Positions 11,801 through 22,429 of a DNA stretch of 64,000 nucleotides are shown piece after piece. Within the stretch, counting starts at the first letter, position 1. Every line of letters begins with the position of its first letter. The DNA lies in the NCBI GenBank assembly GCA_024349245.1, contig JALDNG010003464.1:1-64000 (forward strand), read 5' to 3'. The notes under the pieces were generated by a model, which searched no databases, was not told the origin of the DNA, and saw nothing but the letters and a program-made list of their open reading frames with translations. The position numbers and the translations under genes are program-made. This stretch comes from Neodontobutis hainanensis. Taxonomy: Eukaryota > Chordata > Actinopteri > Gobiiformes > Odontobutidae.

Positions 11801-12995
11801 GCTGCACAGATCTTGTGGATGTAAGAAGATTTAGTAGCCCGTACAGTTTGGTAAGAGTCATTGCCTGGGTTTGTCTAGCTGCCATTACAGTGGCTGAAGA
11901 GGAAGAGCCATGTCCTAAACAGTCAAAGTTGGAGGTAACATCAGGCAAGCAAGCTGTGCTGACTGTGAAAGAACATAAAGATGCACTAAAAAACCTCTTC
12001 CTTGCTGCTCAAGAAAACTATTTTTTCCAGACACCACTCTAAGCAGACTGGTAGTATTATACAAAAATGTAAAGTCTGGACTGCTAGTCTGGTGGAGGCA
12101 GAATTCAAACGTTCAATGAAAAAAGCAGTACCAGTTTTACCTTTTGAGGCATAAGTGTCTACATTGCTGGCACAAGAATCCCACAAAATAAACCACAAAT
12201 GAGTGGCAGGAACTTTTCTCCGAATGAGGAAGAAAGCCTGGGTAATAAAAGGCTGCAGACTTAACAAGAAAATAGTTGATAGCTGTGTGATTTGCAGGTA
12301 AAACAAAGCAAAGCTGTGCCAACAAATCATAGCTGACCATCCCCAGCTGCACCTTTAGAATTCACCACCATGGAACTGTTTGGTCCTTATAAAGTGAAAG
12401 ATGAGGTCAAGAAGAGAACTAGAGTCAGAGTATGGGGAATAGTCTGTTGTTGCATGGTTTCCCGAGCCAAACACACTGAATTGGTGAGTGACATGTCGTC
12501 GGAAGGATTCCTGCTAGCTTATCAAAGGTTCACTTCACTGAGAGGACATCCCAGAACTCAGACTCTGGCACTAACTTTGTGTGAGCCAAACCTGCTCTAG
12601 AGGAGCTTCATAAATTTCTTGACCAACGAAACAAATCTGAACTTAAAGATGTCGCTGCCAAGCACGGTACAGAATGGTCATGGAAAATCCACCCTGGAGA
12701 CTCTCCGCATAGCCAGCAGATAAAGTAGTGAGGAAGGCGTTGAGCAACCTTGGTGGAGGTGGTGTTTTCACATGGGAAGAATCCCAAACTTTTCTCTTCA
12801 TGGCTGCTTGTGATGTGCTTGTGAAAAAGTTTCTCAGCTATCCTATTCAAATTACAAAGGCAAATGGCAAAGAAATGCCCTCAAGAGCAAATGGTAAAAG
12901 AACAAAAATCCCAGCCACAATTTTTCATAGAGATGTCAAACACCTTGTCTTTCTACTTTACGCAGAAGAAAAAGTAAAGGAGGAATGGCTTTGAT
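8801..12995 (+). pseudogene. BEL/Pao gag C-terminus and pol relic, copy A
   Basis: Many short frames in one direction follow BEL/Pao order. There is a Gag C-terminal piece (8,844-9,056) and a protease-type region (about 9,290-9,930; REGSLPPQRVKIIGDLVL and KTVGGAHPDLFEE). Reverse transcriptase follows (10,142-10,540) with MNDLLMGPDVL, HRFLWR and the catalytic YVDDLL box. RNase H/linker pieces lie at 11,155-11,600 (ending LNIADIMTRGGAPED), then VDVRRFSSPYSLVRVIAWV at 11,815. The integrase is at 12,370-12,860 (LFGPYKVKDEVKKRT, GFLLAYQRFTSLRGHP, RKALSNLGG). Stops and frameshifts separate the pieces, and a SINE sits at 11,625-11,800. The element is dead. LTR borders were not found. Confidence 0.75.
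11625..11805 (-). mobile_element. tRNA-derived SINE within the BEL/Pao relic, copy A
   Basis: On the minus strand the sequence has an A-box-like tagctcagtgggtagagcag and a B-box-like ggttcgatccc, spaced as in a tRNA promoter. A CCGCC/GGCGG stem encloses a loop. Downstream comes the fish SINE body tgtccttgggcaagacattt. It interrupts the pol relic just after HWLG. The same SINE sits at the same site in copy B, so it predates the duplication. Confidence 0.7.
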
Positions 12996-13071
12996 GACCT
13001 CTTTGGATTTGGTCAACTCTGGAGATCAAGTGGGAGGTGTTGCGCTAATTCTCAGGAATGGGTCTGAAAGG

Positions 13072-13090
13072 ACTACACTTCCCAGAATGC
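13072..13090 (+). promoter_or_regulatory. ZNF143/THAP11-type motif upstream of the lectin, copy A
   Basis: ACTACACTTCCCAGAATGC matches the long ZNF143 (SBS) consensus, ACTACAATTCCCAGAATGC, at all but one base. It lies 516 bp upstream of the lectin start codon, between the end of the pol relic and exon 1. It may be the lectin's distal promoter element or the promoter of the retroelement. The identical 19-mer is at 57,722 in copy B. Confidence 0.55.
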
Positions 13091-13605
13091 ACCAGCAGTA
13101 ACAAGCTGGCTGCTTGTCATCAATCAGTAACTGTCACAAATTGAGAGCACCTGCATAAAGCATGGAGGGTCTCATTTATTCAGGAAAAAACGTTGGAAAA
13201 GACAAGCCAAAGCTTTGCATAGGTTCGGTCCAGAGACGTCAATGGTTTGTGAAAATGTTAATTCAATTTCATGTTTGAAATACTGCCTAATATGTTTAAT
13301 TGTTGTGTAAATTAATTAAGAAATGCACTGCAGCATTGACCTCATAGATTTTTGTGTTGAATAAGTTGTTAAAATAAATACATGTAAAGGTACAAAAGGA
13401 TATTACAAGTTAAATGTTTAAAATCTGTTTTTTGTATTAAAACTTAGACCTTTTGTAAATGTTTATTCAAAATGTTTTTGTTTGTCTTTAAAGGTTTCCA
13501 CCTAATTTACCACTAACTGACAAAGAAAATTAACTGACTATTTTGGGAAATTCGAGTTTATCCTTGTCCTTTTGGATGTCATCTGCAGCTGGATCTTCTG
13601 AAAGA

Positions 13606-15130
13606 ATGCTCTGCCTCCAAGTCCTCTCTACAATGTGTGAGTAGCCTATACTACTGCTGTAGTAACTCTTCTCATACACATTATTAGAAAGGGATTAATG
13701 TGTTTTTAAACTGTTTTCAGGTTTGGCTGCAACTCTCCTGCTGATCAGAGCAGGTAAGTCAGTGATTAATGAGTCATGAGATTTGTGTGTTTTGTGGATT
13801 TTTGTGTAGTACCTTCACATTACCTCACTGTAAATACAAATTTCATAATTTTTAATTTTTTTTCCCTCTTGAGGCTTTTCTGTTGCACAGCCATCTTTTC
13901 CAGGACCTCCATTAACTCCATTCTCCTCAAAAAAAGTTTCCACCTGTGATCGTGACAATAATGTTCAGCATCTCAGCTGTGGTAGGAAAATGTTTTAAAT
14001 GTCTTTTGGGCTCAAACAATAGTGAACTAATGATATGGTGGTTGAGCTGTTCTTGATGCTGTCTTGACACAGCTTCTGGAGTCATTGTTGTGCAAACGGC
14101 TATGTATGGACGTCAGAACAGGAAGACGTGTAGTAAAGGCAGGCCTGAGGACCAGCTTTCCAACATCAGATGCTCTCAAACTGGCTCTCTGGACCTCCTC
14201 AAGAAAAAGTATATCTTTAAAATGACAGATTCCACATTTTGAAGTTCCCATTCAAACATGAGGAACTCTCGGTCTAAAGCTTCAAATTATGAAACGGGCT
14301 ACAAGAATTAAATTTTTGTTGTTCCGTACTTTCTGCAGGTGTGATGGAAAGAGTGTATGTAAAGTGAATATAAATGATTTCCACTTTTCTGATCCCTGCT
14401 TTGGCACCTATAAATATCTGGAGACCACTTACACCTGCGTCCCATCCAGTCAGTGCACTTTTGTATCAGACATACAGAACCCATAAGGCTTTATGAATTC
14501 TTTAATCTGATCTGTGTTCCTGTTACAGTCAACAGCGTAACATGTGAGAACTCTGTGGCCCACCTCCAGTGTGGTATGTTTATATTAAAATTGGCTCATG
14601 ATGTGCCCACATTAGTTTGTAATGCCTCACTACATTATCTTTCCTCTGCCTACAGACAGAAAGCAGGTGATTCACATCTATAGAACGAATTATGGCCGAC
14701 GTGACAAGACCACATGCTCTTTAGAACGACCTGCAGCTCAGGTCCAAAATGTGGCCTGTACAAGCCCTGCAACTCAAGTGGCTGAACTGTAAGGCAATGA
14801 TAAAATAATATAGCATCTCTTTCAAATGTATGTTCTAAAATAAATGTCTAAAATTACTTCACACAGCTGTAATGGGAAGAGGCGCTGCTCTGTAATGGCC
14901 AGTAACTCAGTGTTTGGGGATCCCTGTGGTGGGACTTACAAATACCTGGAGGTGGACTATTTTTGCAAGTGTAAGTGTCTCAACCTCTCAATGATGCATC
15001 ATTGTAGTGACATGTGTTTTTATGTTGTATAGTATTGGCTCCATTGATTTAAATATTCTGTCTTTACCACACTAATGTACTACTGCATCAAGGTTTAAAG
15101 TTAAAAGTTTATTTCTGCAGAGCCGTCTGA
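13606..15130 (+). CDS. L-rhamnose-binding lectin, two SUEL/Gal_Lectin domains (spliced)
   Basis: A secreted fish lectin of the type that binds rhamnose or galactose on microbial surfaces. Exons as read: 13606-13636, about 13723-13753, about 13875-13981, 14073-14208, 14339-14448, 14529-14573, 14656-14788, 14867-14968/14970, and a short last exon to about 15130. All have GT/AG borders. Exons 1-2 encode a signal peptide (MLCLQVLSTMCLAATLLLIR). Domain 1 starts at STCDRDNNVQHLSC, with AMYGRQ, CDGKSVCKV and DPCFGTYKYLETTYTC. Domain 2 has SVTCENSVAHLQC, TNYGRRD, CNGKRRCSVMA and DPCGGTYKYLEVDYFC. The YGR and DPCxGTYKYL motifs and the cysteines expected for each ~95-residue domain are present. I see no stop or frameshift. 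The last codons are ambiguous: splicing at 14970 makes TAG at the junction, whereas using 14968 adds a few residues. Exon coordinates marked 'about' are hand-read. Confidence 0.85.
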
Positions 15131-15299
15131 GTGATCCAAACACTGCGAGGCAGTGTGACTGTTGTACACAAATCCAAGTGGAAGCTGATCACCTCTTCTG
15201 ATTCTTTATGATTACTTGATGAAAGTATTGAGTGAGTCTTGTCTTTAGGCTCAATATATAAACTTGGCTCTTTACTTTTATTCAGTTTTCTGACTTTTC

Positions 15300-15305
15300 A
15301 ATAAA
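15300..15305 (+). terminator. Poly(A) signal of lectin copy A
   Basis: AATAAA about 170 bp after the lectin stop codon, before the sequence passes into LINE-flanking DNA. Confidence 0.6.
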
Positions 15306-16026
15306 ACTGATATGCAGAAAATATCTGTGTGACGTGTCTCTTCTGAAAACGCACAGCATTTATTTTTGTATATCACAACAGCTGACTCAAATAGCTTAAC
15401 GGAGACTGCACTAGACAACAGCCCCTGTAAAATATTACATTGTGTCCGTGTCCGTTTTTGATTTTCAATAGTTGTTTTACTTTTTTTGTTTCCAAACGGA
15501 AGCTTTCTGGCTTGTACGGGCCTTATGGCAAGGCAATTTTATTTATATAGCACAATTCATACACTGGGTAACTCAAAGTGCTTTACAGAAATAAAAGACA
15601 ATTTACAAGAGTTAGATTTAGAAATGTATGAAAAATTAAAAGCATTATAAAAGAGTGCAGATTAAAAAAAAACATTTAAGTTGTGGTGTAGGCAGAGCTA
15701 AAGAGGAAGGTTTTAACCTCTGAACATTGTTACAGTTGAGGCTTGTTTTACTTCATCTGGGAGGTTGTTCCAGGTTTTAGCTCCATGAAACTTAAACGCT
15801 GCTTCAACCTGTTTAGTTCTAACTCTTGGCACGAGCAGAAGGTCTGTCCCAGATGTTCTCAGAGTCCGAGGAGGCTCATAAGCTACTAGCATTTCAGAAA
15901 TATATTCTGTTAAACCATTTAGAGACTTGTAAACCAGCAGTGCTGTTTTAAAGTCTATTCTCTGAGCAAAAGAAAAGCCACTGCAGAGATTTTAAAACTG
16001 GACTGATGTGGTTGTACTTCCTGGTG

Positions 16027-16769
16027 TTATTTAGAACCCGAGCAGCAGTGTTCTGAATAAGCTGCAGCTGTCTTAACCCTCGTTTTGAGAGACCAGGCCG
16101 TTACAGTATCTAAGCTGCTGCAGATTAAAGCATGAATAAGTTTCTCTAAGTCTAGTTGAGACATTATCCCTTTGACTCTGGAAATGTTTTTAAGGTGATA
16201 AAATGCAGATGATGTAACTGACTTAATGTGACTGTGGAAATTTAATTCTGAGTCCATGATGACCCCTAGATTTCTAACCTTGTTTTTAGATTTTAGAGAA
16301 AGAGACTCGAGGTGACTGCTGACACTTTCTCTTTATTTCTGTTCCCAAAGATGATTAGTTCAGTCTTGTTTCTGTTCAGTTGGAGAAAATTATTTTGCAT
16401 CCACACATCAATCTGTTCGATGCAGTGACACAGTGAATGGATTGGTCCATTTTCACCTGCTGTGAGTGAAATGTAAATCTGAGTGTCATCTGCATAATTA
16501 TGGTATGAAACGCCACAGCTGTGTATTAACTGGCCTAAAGGAAGCATGTAAAGATTGAATAATAGAGGTCCCAAGATAGACCCCTGTGGAACCCCACATG
16601 TCAGGGCCATTTGGTCTGATACACAGTTTCCAACCGAAACAAAGTACTTCATGTCTTCAAGATATGACTGAAACCATTTAAGAGCAGTTCCAGAGATACC
16701 TATCCATTCCTCTAATCTTTGTGACAGGATTTCATGGTCCACTGTATCAAACGCAGCACTCAAGTCCAA
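16027..16769 (-). pseudogene. LINE reverse transcriptase region
   Basis: The minus-strand frame 16769-16293 carries MDLSAAFDTVDHEIL, GVPQGSILGPLLFNLYM and YHNYADDTQIYI, so both catalytic motifs are intact here. The next piece, 16257-16027 (FHSHIKSVTSSAFYHLKNI), is the region after the palm in another frame. Upstream motifs toward 17,000 are fragmentary. The enzyme would copy LINE RNA; as a whole it is not open. Confidence 0.75.
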
Positions 16770-17519
16770 CAGAACTAAGACAGAGACTTTGCCTGCGTCA
16801 GTGTTCAGACGGATGTCATTTGTGACTTTGATAAGTGCAGTCTCAGTCTGTGATGGGACCTAAACCTGACTGAAAAGGATCAACGCAGTTGTTAAGTAAT
16901 AGAAAGTCATTAAGTTGCGGATATACAACGTTTTTATGACTTTCCTAAAAATGTCAGGTTTGATATGGGCCCATAGTTGTTGAGCACTGTAGCATCAAGA
17001 CAGCTCTTCTTTAAGAGAGGTTTAATGACAGCAGCTTTTAAAGCCCTTGGAAATGTTCCAGACTGTAAGGAATTATTGACTATATCAGTGAGTTGTGGTA
17101 ACAGGAAATGAAAAGGAAAAAGTTTGTTAATCTGTTCACTGTAGCAAACAGGACACGTGAGTTGTTACTGCTGTTGTTGATGAGCTCTGAGAAGAATATT
17201 TATCTTGCTTTTTTCAAAGTTTGGATGAAAACATGCATATTTTCTTTGTATACCTCATAATGAATTAAGAGTTTCAATTTACGCCATTTTCTTTCGGCTT
17301 TTTGGCATTCCCTTTTCTGTGCCTTGACAGAAGGAGCATTGCTCCACGAAGCCTTCTGCCTCTTCCTCATCACTTTAACCTTAACCTAAACCTTAACAGG
17401 AGCAATAGTGTCCATAACATTTAAAACACCTGAAGTATAACAATTCAACAAATCATCAACTTGACCTGATGAGGCATTTTCAAACCTGATTGCCTCCATA
17501 AACTGTGTCCTGGTGTTAT

Positions 17520-18280
17520 CATTAATGTGCCTCTTCTGAACAACTGTAGGTCCAGCAGCAAGTTTTGGAATTATGGACAGATGGAAAAAAGACACAAGAA
17601 TGATCAGACAGAGCAACATCAATCAGTGATATCTGAAATATGAACACCCTTTGTAATGACCAGGTCCAGAGTGTGACCTCTGTCATGGGTCGGCTCATTA
17701 ACATGCTGACAAAGACCAAAAGTATCAGTAGAAAGTTCTTTGGCATTCCTGTCAGAAACATTATCCACATGCACATTAAAATCACCTGATATGACTATTT
17801 GTTCATATTCTGTGCAGATAACCGAAAGCATTTCTGTAAACTCATCAATAAAATCATGACATTGTTTGGGTGGTTTGTAAAGAACAACATATAAAATAGA
17901 TGGAGAAAACCTCAACTCCATTTTGAATCACACATACTCAAATGATGAAAACTCCCCAAGTGATTCTGATTTCTGGATAAGAATATTATCCCTAAAAATA
18001 GCACATACACCACCACCCTTTGTGTTTTCCCGCACTTTGGATAAAAATGTGAAATTCGATGGGTGGATTCAATAAGGACAGCATTTCCAGTCTTGCCGTC
18101 TAACCATGTTTCTGTTAAAAACATAAAATCAAGCTTATTTGAAATGATAAAATCATTAATTAAAATAGATTTCTTTCCCAAAGACCTGACATTGAACACT
18201 GCAAGTTTCAGGTCTGTTTGAGCAGGACCAGACTTTATCTGTTTGCAGGGAATTTGAATCAGGTTTGTCTGATTAGACAA
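17520..18280 (-). pseudogene. LINE AP-type endonuclease region
   Basis: Overlapping minus-strand frames (18280-17912, 17921-17619, then 17622-17386) give the endonuclease blocks of a non-LTR ORF2: LAVFNVRSLGKK, LDFMFLTETWLDG (with the catalytic Glu), IVISGDFNVHVD, the NEPTHDRGHTLDLVI block and VALSDHSCVFF (catalytic Asp-His). This enzyme would nick target DNA for target-primed reverse transcription. It is split by frameshifts near 17,915 and 17,620. Confidence 0.7.
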
Positions 18281-18826
18281 TCTAACTGTTATTCTCTTCT
18301 CGAGTCTGCGACTTCTGACTGTAGCTATGGAGCTCGGGGACTGTTCTCTCCCAGGGCCTCGGTTGATAAGTGTTTTATTATGACAAAAAGTCCTGGAACA
18401 GCAGAGGCCCTCAGTATCCTAATCTCTAATCGATAGTAGCCTTGATGCTAGCCAAGGCTTTTGGAGCTGGTCTGGGAGGAGCTGGTCTGGCAGGGGGTGG
18501 AGGGTGTCTGACAGGTGTGCATTGGACACCTGTCGGGGGTCTCATTTGTACTGGCCGAGGAGGAGAATTGGTGCTCCTCGGTGGTATTGGGGGTGATGTT
18601 TTTCGGGATGATGATAGAACCCATGACCTGGCCAAGTTAGGTGTGAGGGGTATCATCTTAATCCCAGATTTTACCAACATTTCCAGATGATCTGGAAATC
18701 CCATTGGTGAATCCGGGGATGGGACAGAGATGGTGAGGGCCACAGAAGGTGTTGATGTTACTTGGGGGGTCCAGGGTTCTATTGGGGGCGTCCATTTCAG
18801 TAGTGAAGGTGTTGAGGGTGGTCCAG

Positions 18827-19510
18827 TCAGAGGAAGATCCTTGGCAGGAGTGTTTTTTTTTCATTCAGTGGCTGATGGCTTCTCAGAAGACCCTTTCTTT
18901 GTTTAAGAGGGTGCCCAGAACCATTTAGGTGTCTCAGGGAGTGCAGGAGATTATCTGTTAGCCTCCTGACCCCTCCTCTGTTCAGGTGTGGGCCCTTTCC
19001 TTTAAACAGGTCTACACGTTGCCAAAACAAGTTGAAGTTATCAATAAAGTGTACTCCTCTTGTCTCGCAGGCCTTGGACACTGTATTTAATGCAAGCAGC
19101 CGACTGAATTTATTGATCCTTCTGTCAATGTTTGGGAGTGGTCCACTGATAAAGGATTGCACTTCCAGATTTTCAAGTTTATTCAAAAGCCTGGAGAAAT
19201 CTTTTTTTAAAACCTCTGATTCTCCCTTCCTGGTTTCAGCAGCACCCACGTGTACAATCAGCTGTTTAATGCCTGTGTGTTTGGACAGGACTTTGGGGAG
19301 GAGTGCTGTTATATCAGTGACCATAGCACTTGGATAGCTGCATGTAACAAAACAACTATAGTTTATGTCCCTGACAGCACCGTCTCCCAGCAACAGGATA
19401 TCTCTGTCCTTCACTTTTGGCATAGATTCTCTGTCTCTGTTAGCCTGGTGCTTTTCCACAGATTCATGTCTCCCTCCTGTTTTCCATAGACAAAGTTTTA
19501 TTTGCTCCAT
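18827..19510 (-). pseudogene. LINE ORF1 segment with SGNH-hydrolase (esterase) fold signature
   Basis: A 227-codon frame in the ORF1 position of the LINE. It has a block-I-like DILLLGDGAVRDI, a block-III-like LIVHVGAAETRKGESE and a C-terminal PHLNRGGVRRLTDNL carrying the histidine. SGNH esterases normally have GDS in block I with Ser as nucleophile, and GxND in block III. Here the Ser position reads Gly and the Asn-Asp reads Ala-Glu. The frame is open, so the fold may have been conserved without catalysis, or these may be single-copy mutations. It lies directly downstream (minus strand) of the short coiled-coil frame at 19908-19567; a frameshift or stop separates the two. Confidence 0.65.
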
Positions 19511-20019
19511 GTTTTACAGTTAAAGCAGAGTTTTCTGGTTCCTTTAACTTTAGCTCATTAAGTGATTCAAATCTGTTTTTTAGCTGGATGTCTGGTGATG
19601 CTACATGTTGCTCTTGTGATGCCAGCATTCTTTTTTCTTATCCAGCGCTGCTTTGGCTGGGCACCAAGTTTATGCCAGGTGTCATCATTTTGTTTAAATC
19701 CCTTTGCTTTGCTCAGCTTTAGGAATGACACTGCATCTTCCAAGTTTAAATTCACAGTCTTACCACATTGTGTGATCGGGATTGTCTCCTGAAGTCCTCT
19801 TTCAGATTCCAAAGCAAAAATCTTTGTTTGTAGCAAACTGATTTCTTGTTGGTATTTCCAACAATTTTGGCAGAAAGAGTTTGCAGTAGTTGTTTTTATC
19901 CCAGACATGTTGAAAAATAGATACTAAGACTCCAGTCGCTCAGCAGGTCCAACGGGTTGTTAAAAAGTAAAAATAAGTAAGAACATAAAAACATAAAAAT
20001 ACTGTTAAAAGAAAGTAAA

Positions 20020-20925
20020 AGTAATGTAAAAGTTGATGCTAAATGTGGAGATAACTAAAAAAGAAAATGCTGGCAGGAGCAAGCAGAGGTGCGACTGCAC
20101 TCTTCAGAAGCAGGAAGCGGTCTTAACACCGTCATCAAATCAGCCTCAGTTACGAGACATATGTCTCGACTCCAATAGAATGCAGGTGCTCTTCCAGGAT
20201 GTTTTTGCTCACAGCTTCTAGTTGTGGTAGGACTTTCATGATAGCGACATCTAGGAAGGTTCGCTTAGCGTCATTCATATTTTCACTGAAGAAGAAATGC
20301 TACCTTCAAAGAGAATAGAAAAAATAACAGATAGCATAATAATTAGACAGCCAGTGAATATTGTCCTCAAAGTTGATGTGTTAGAAGCAGGAAAAATGGG
20401 CACTCGTGAGGATCTGAGCAACTTTGGCAAGGGCCAAATTGCAATGGCCAGAGAAGGAAAAGCGGTGAACCAGCTGTAGCTGTGTACTCGTGGTTGCGTT
20501 ACAAAGACATAGAGGAGAAAAAAGAAAAAGCGACGTTACTTAATACATAAATGAACCGGGGTAAAGGAGCGAGTGAGTGAAAGCGTCTGTATATGTCTGT
20601 GTAAGCCGTCGCACTGCCCACGATCACAGAGAGACGTGCTCGTCACAATCAATCGGTCTCCATACTTGTTTTGGCGAAATAAGTATGTTTTGAGTTTTTG
20701 AAAGCCTCAACAGAGTCAGCTCGTCACACTTTCAGAGATTTCCATTACATAAAAAGGGGGGCTAAGAAAATGCTCTGTAGCAGCAGACTTCTTCTTAATT
20801 TGAGGAAGTTGAAGAAGGCCGGCGTCCTGAGAGTGAAGGGTACGAGCTGGAGTATACCGGGTGATTAGGTCAGATAGGTAAGAGGACGAGCTTCCACAAA
20901 GAATTTTCTATGTTAACAAGAGAAC
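20020..20925. other. LINE 5' flank and unassigned sequence
   Basis: The first ~100 bp may be 5' UTR of the LINE. The rest has short frames only (for example 20,297-20,479), with no recognisable domain or splice pattern. Confidence 0.4.
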
Positions 20926-21170
20926 TTTGAACTCACCTCTGACATGAGGAAGCCAGTGTCATGAAGCCAGGACCGGAGATGTGATTGAATGTGATTGAAC
21001 TTCCTGATTTCTTTCCTGAGCAGTCCAGAAAGATTAACACATTGCAATAGTCCAGCCTGGATGTGACAAATGAAAAATCAAACTGGTTGACAGAATGGAC
21101 CTGGGCAGGTTCACCTGGACCAAAAGAAGTGGTCAGTGATTTCTCTTTGGTCATTCTGGGAGCACTGGTA
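20926..21170 (-). mobile_element. Small LINE reverse-transcriptase fragment
   Basis: The minus-strand frame contains FSFVTSRLDYCNVLIF, the block that follows the palm domain in L2-type LINEs (compare LSKLDYCNALLAG in the LINE at 85-1912). It is short, broken and unrelated in position to the neighbouring LINE. Confidence 0.55.
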
Positions 21171-21251
21171 AAGGCTTTTACACCCCACTCTGATATTAAG
21201 ACTTCTTTATCAGATCTTTAACACAGGTAATAAAATCCCAGAGTCTGGAAC

Positions 21252-21745
21252 ATGCCAAAGGACTCTTACGTGTCGTCATGGTTGTGGCACTCAGTGAAGG
21301 AGAGGGAGGCAAAGCGCTGGTGTCCTAGTCTCATCACCATTTCAAGAATACACTTCAGAGAAGACACTTCAGGGTTTGCAGGAGTGGAACAAAGCAAGTG
21401 GATCCAGGTTTTTTTTGTTACCGATTTACGACAGTGGGTAGAAGACATCTGCGAGGAGGCCAGTGTGCCTACAACAACAGAAGATGATCGGGATAATTTA
21501 CACTTCCTGTCAGAGATAATTCTAAACATAAAAAGGCAAGTAGCTTGCCACTTTGGAGTAATGGTCCCCTTTTTTGAAAGCCCCAGCCTCACTGCAAGTT
21601 CTGCAACAGTTGAAGCGGATTTTAAAAACTTGAAGAATAAGCTTTTAAGCATGAACGCTTGCCCATTAGTGATTGCTTTATCGACTGCCACCTTTCCTTT
21701 ATTGATCCAAAAACACTGAGAGGAAAGATATGTAACAGAGATTAA
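21252..21745 (+). pseudogene. hAT-like transposase relic (C-terminal part)
   Basis: A 155-codon frame ends in LTASSATVEADFKNLKNKLL, which resembles the C-terminal dimerisation block of hAT transposase-derived proteins. The preceding cysteine-poor part (CPSLITISRIHFREDTSGFAG) is not recognised. After MNACPLVI the frame shifts by one base; the continuation in the next frame (HLSFIDPKTLRGKICNRD, then stop) fits better. No terminal inverted repeats were seen. Family assignment is tentative. Confidence 0.45.
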
Positions 21746-22429
21746 CACAGGAGCCTGTCAAGAAAGCACTAATAACAAAATGCTCACCTTTCTGCAGAGT
21801 CAACAGATGAAGCTGTGTAAAACTGGAGAGACCTCGCTGTTCCACCCAAAAAATGAAAGTGCCATTCTTATCTTGCTCCATGCCCCGAATGGCTAAATGC
21901 AGCCCAATCTGTAAAATAAACTGTAAGAATGGTACTTTTAAAAAATGGAAACCATCAGCAGCTAGTTAAAGTGGGAAAAGAAACTGTTTCTGTCACAAAC
22001 ATGTGCATTTGATGCTTTTTGCCAGTTTAAGCTGTGCTTACTGTGACAGCATTTCATCTCAGCTTGTAGTCAACAACGAGCAATGTACTAATAACTTGCT
22101 CCAGCTGGTGAAGTCGCTTGCCACAGAGTGTGTAAGCTCAGACATATACTTGATATACATATCATTGACTCAGGAGTGAGAAATGGATAAATGTTTAAGA
22201 GTTAACAACTTATAATATGGTCTGGAACATGTGAGGCTTCAGTTGAATGGCAGAAGAAGACAAGGCATAAAACAATGTTGACAAGTTAATCCTTGTCCAG
22301 AGAAAAGAAAGTCTGTATGAAAGTAGGAAAAACACAGAGGTCATAAAGGTCACTTAGAAAGGGTTGGAGATAAGAGTTATGGAGAACACTGAGTCATCAA
22401 AGAATTGAAGAGTCCCAAGAGAATAAAAC

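Larger units (their letters stand above)
6580..17870 (+). repeat. Segmental duplication copy A (partner 52,228-63,455)
   Basis: From 'tttgaaattctatttgctca' onward this block is collinear and nearly identical with 52,228 onward. It runs through the BEL/Pao relic, the lectin gene and the 3' part of the following LINE. Copy A has 22 extra bases near 6,620. It retains 8,836-11,115, which copy B lost, and it lacks the 2.2 kb present in copy B at about 60,010-62,215. The last matching LINE pieces are at about 17,350-17,860. Direct orientation of the copies and a spacing of ~45.6 kb point to a local duplication after the BEL, SINE and LINE insertions. Confidence 0.85.
15528..20010 (-). mobile_element. 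Near full-length L2/CR1-group LINE (minus strand)
   Basis: Reading 5' to 3' on the minus strand: a coiled-coil-like ORF1 start (19908-19567), an SGNH-esterase-like ORF1 domain (19510-18827), a proline-rich linker (18743-18426), an AP-type endonuclease (18280-17520), reverse transcriptase (16930-16027), and the 3' tail ending in ggcaaggcaattttatttat and tatagcac at about 15,528. Frameshifts and stops break the ORF2 region (for example around 17,912, 17,620 and 16,290). The 5' boundary is approximate; 19,910-20,110 looks like 5' UTR. The esterase-containing ORF1 is known from CR1 and L2 clades, which supports this clade call. The segment up to about 17,870 is also present, internally deleted, in copy B of the duplication. 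Confidence 0.8.

Noticed and set aside
14289..14486. Single-exon 65-codon gene
   Set aside because: It is lectin exon 5 read through its flanking introns.
21266..21748. 160-codon minus-strand frame overlapping the hAT-like relic
   Set aside because: The plus-strand frame carries the hAT-like block; the minus frame shows no motif and looks like a shadow.
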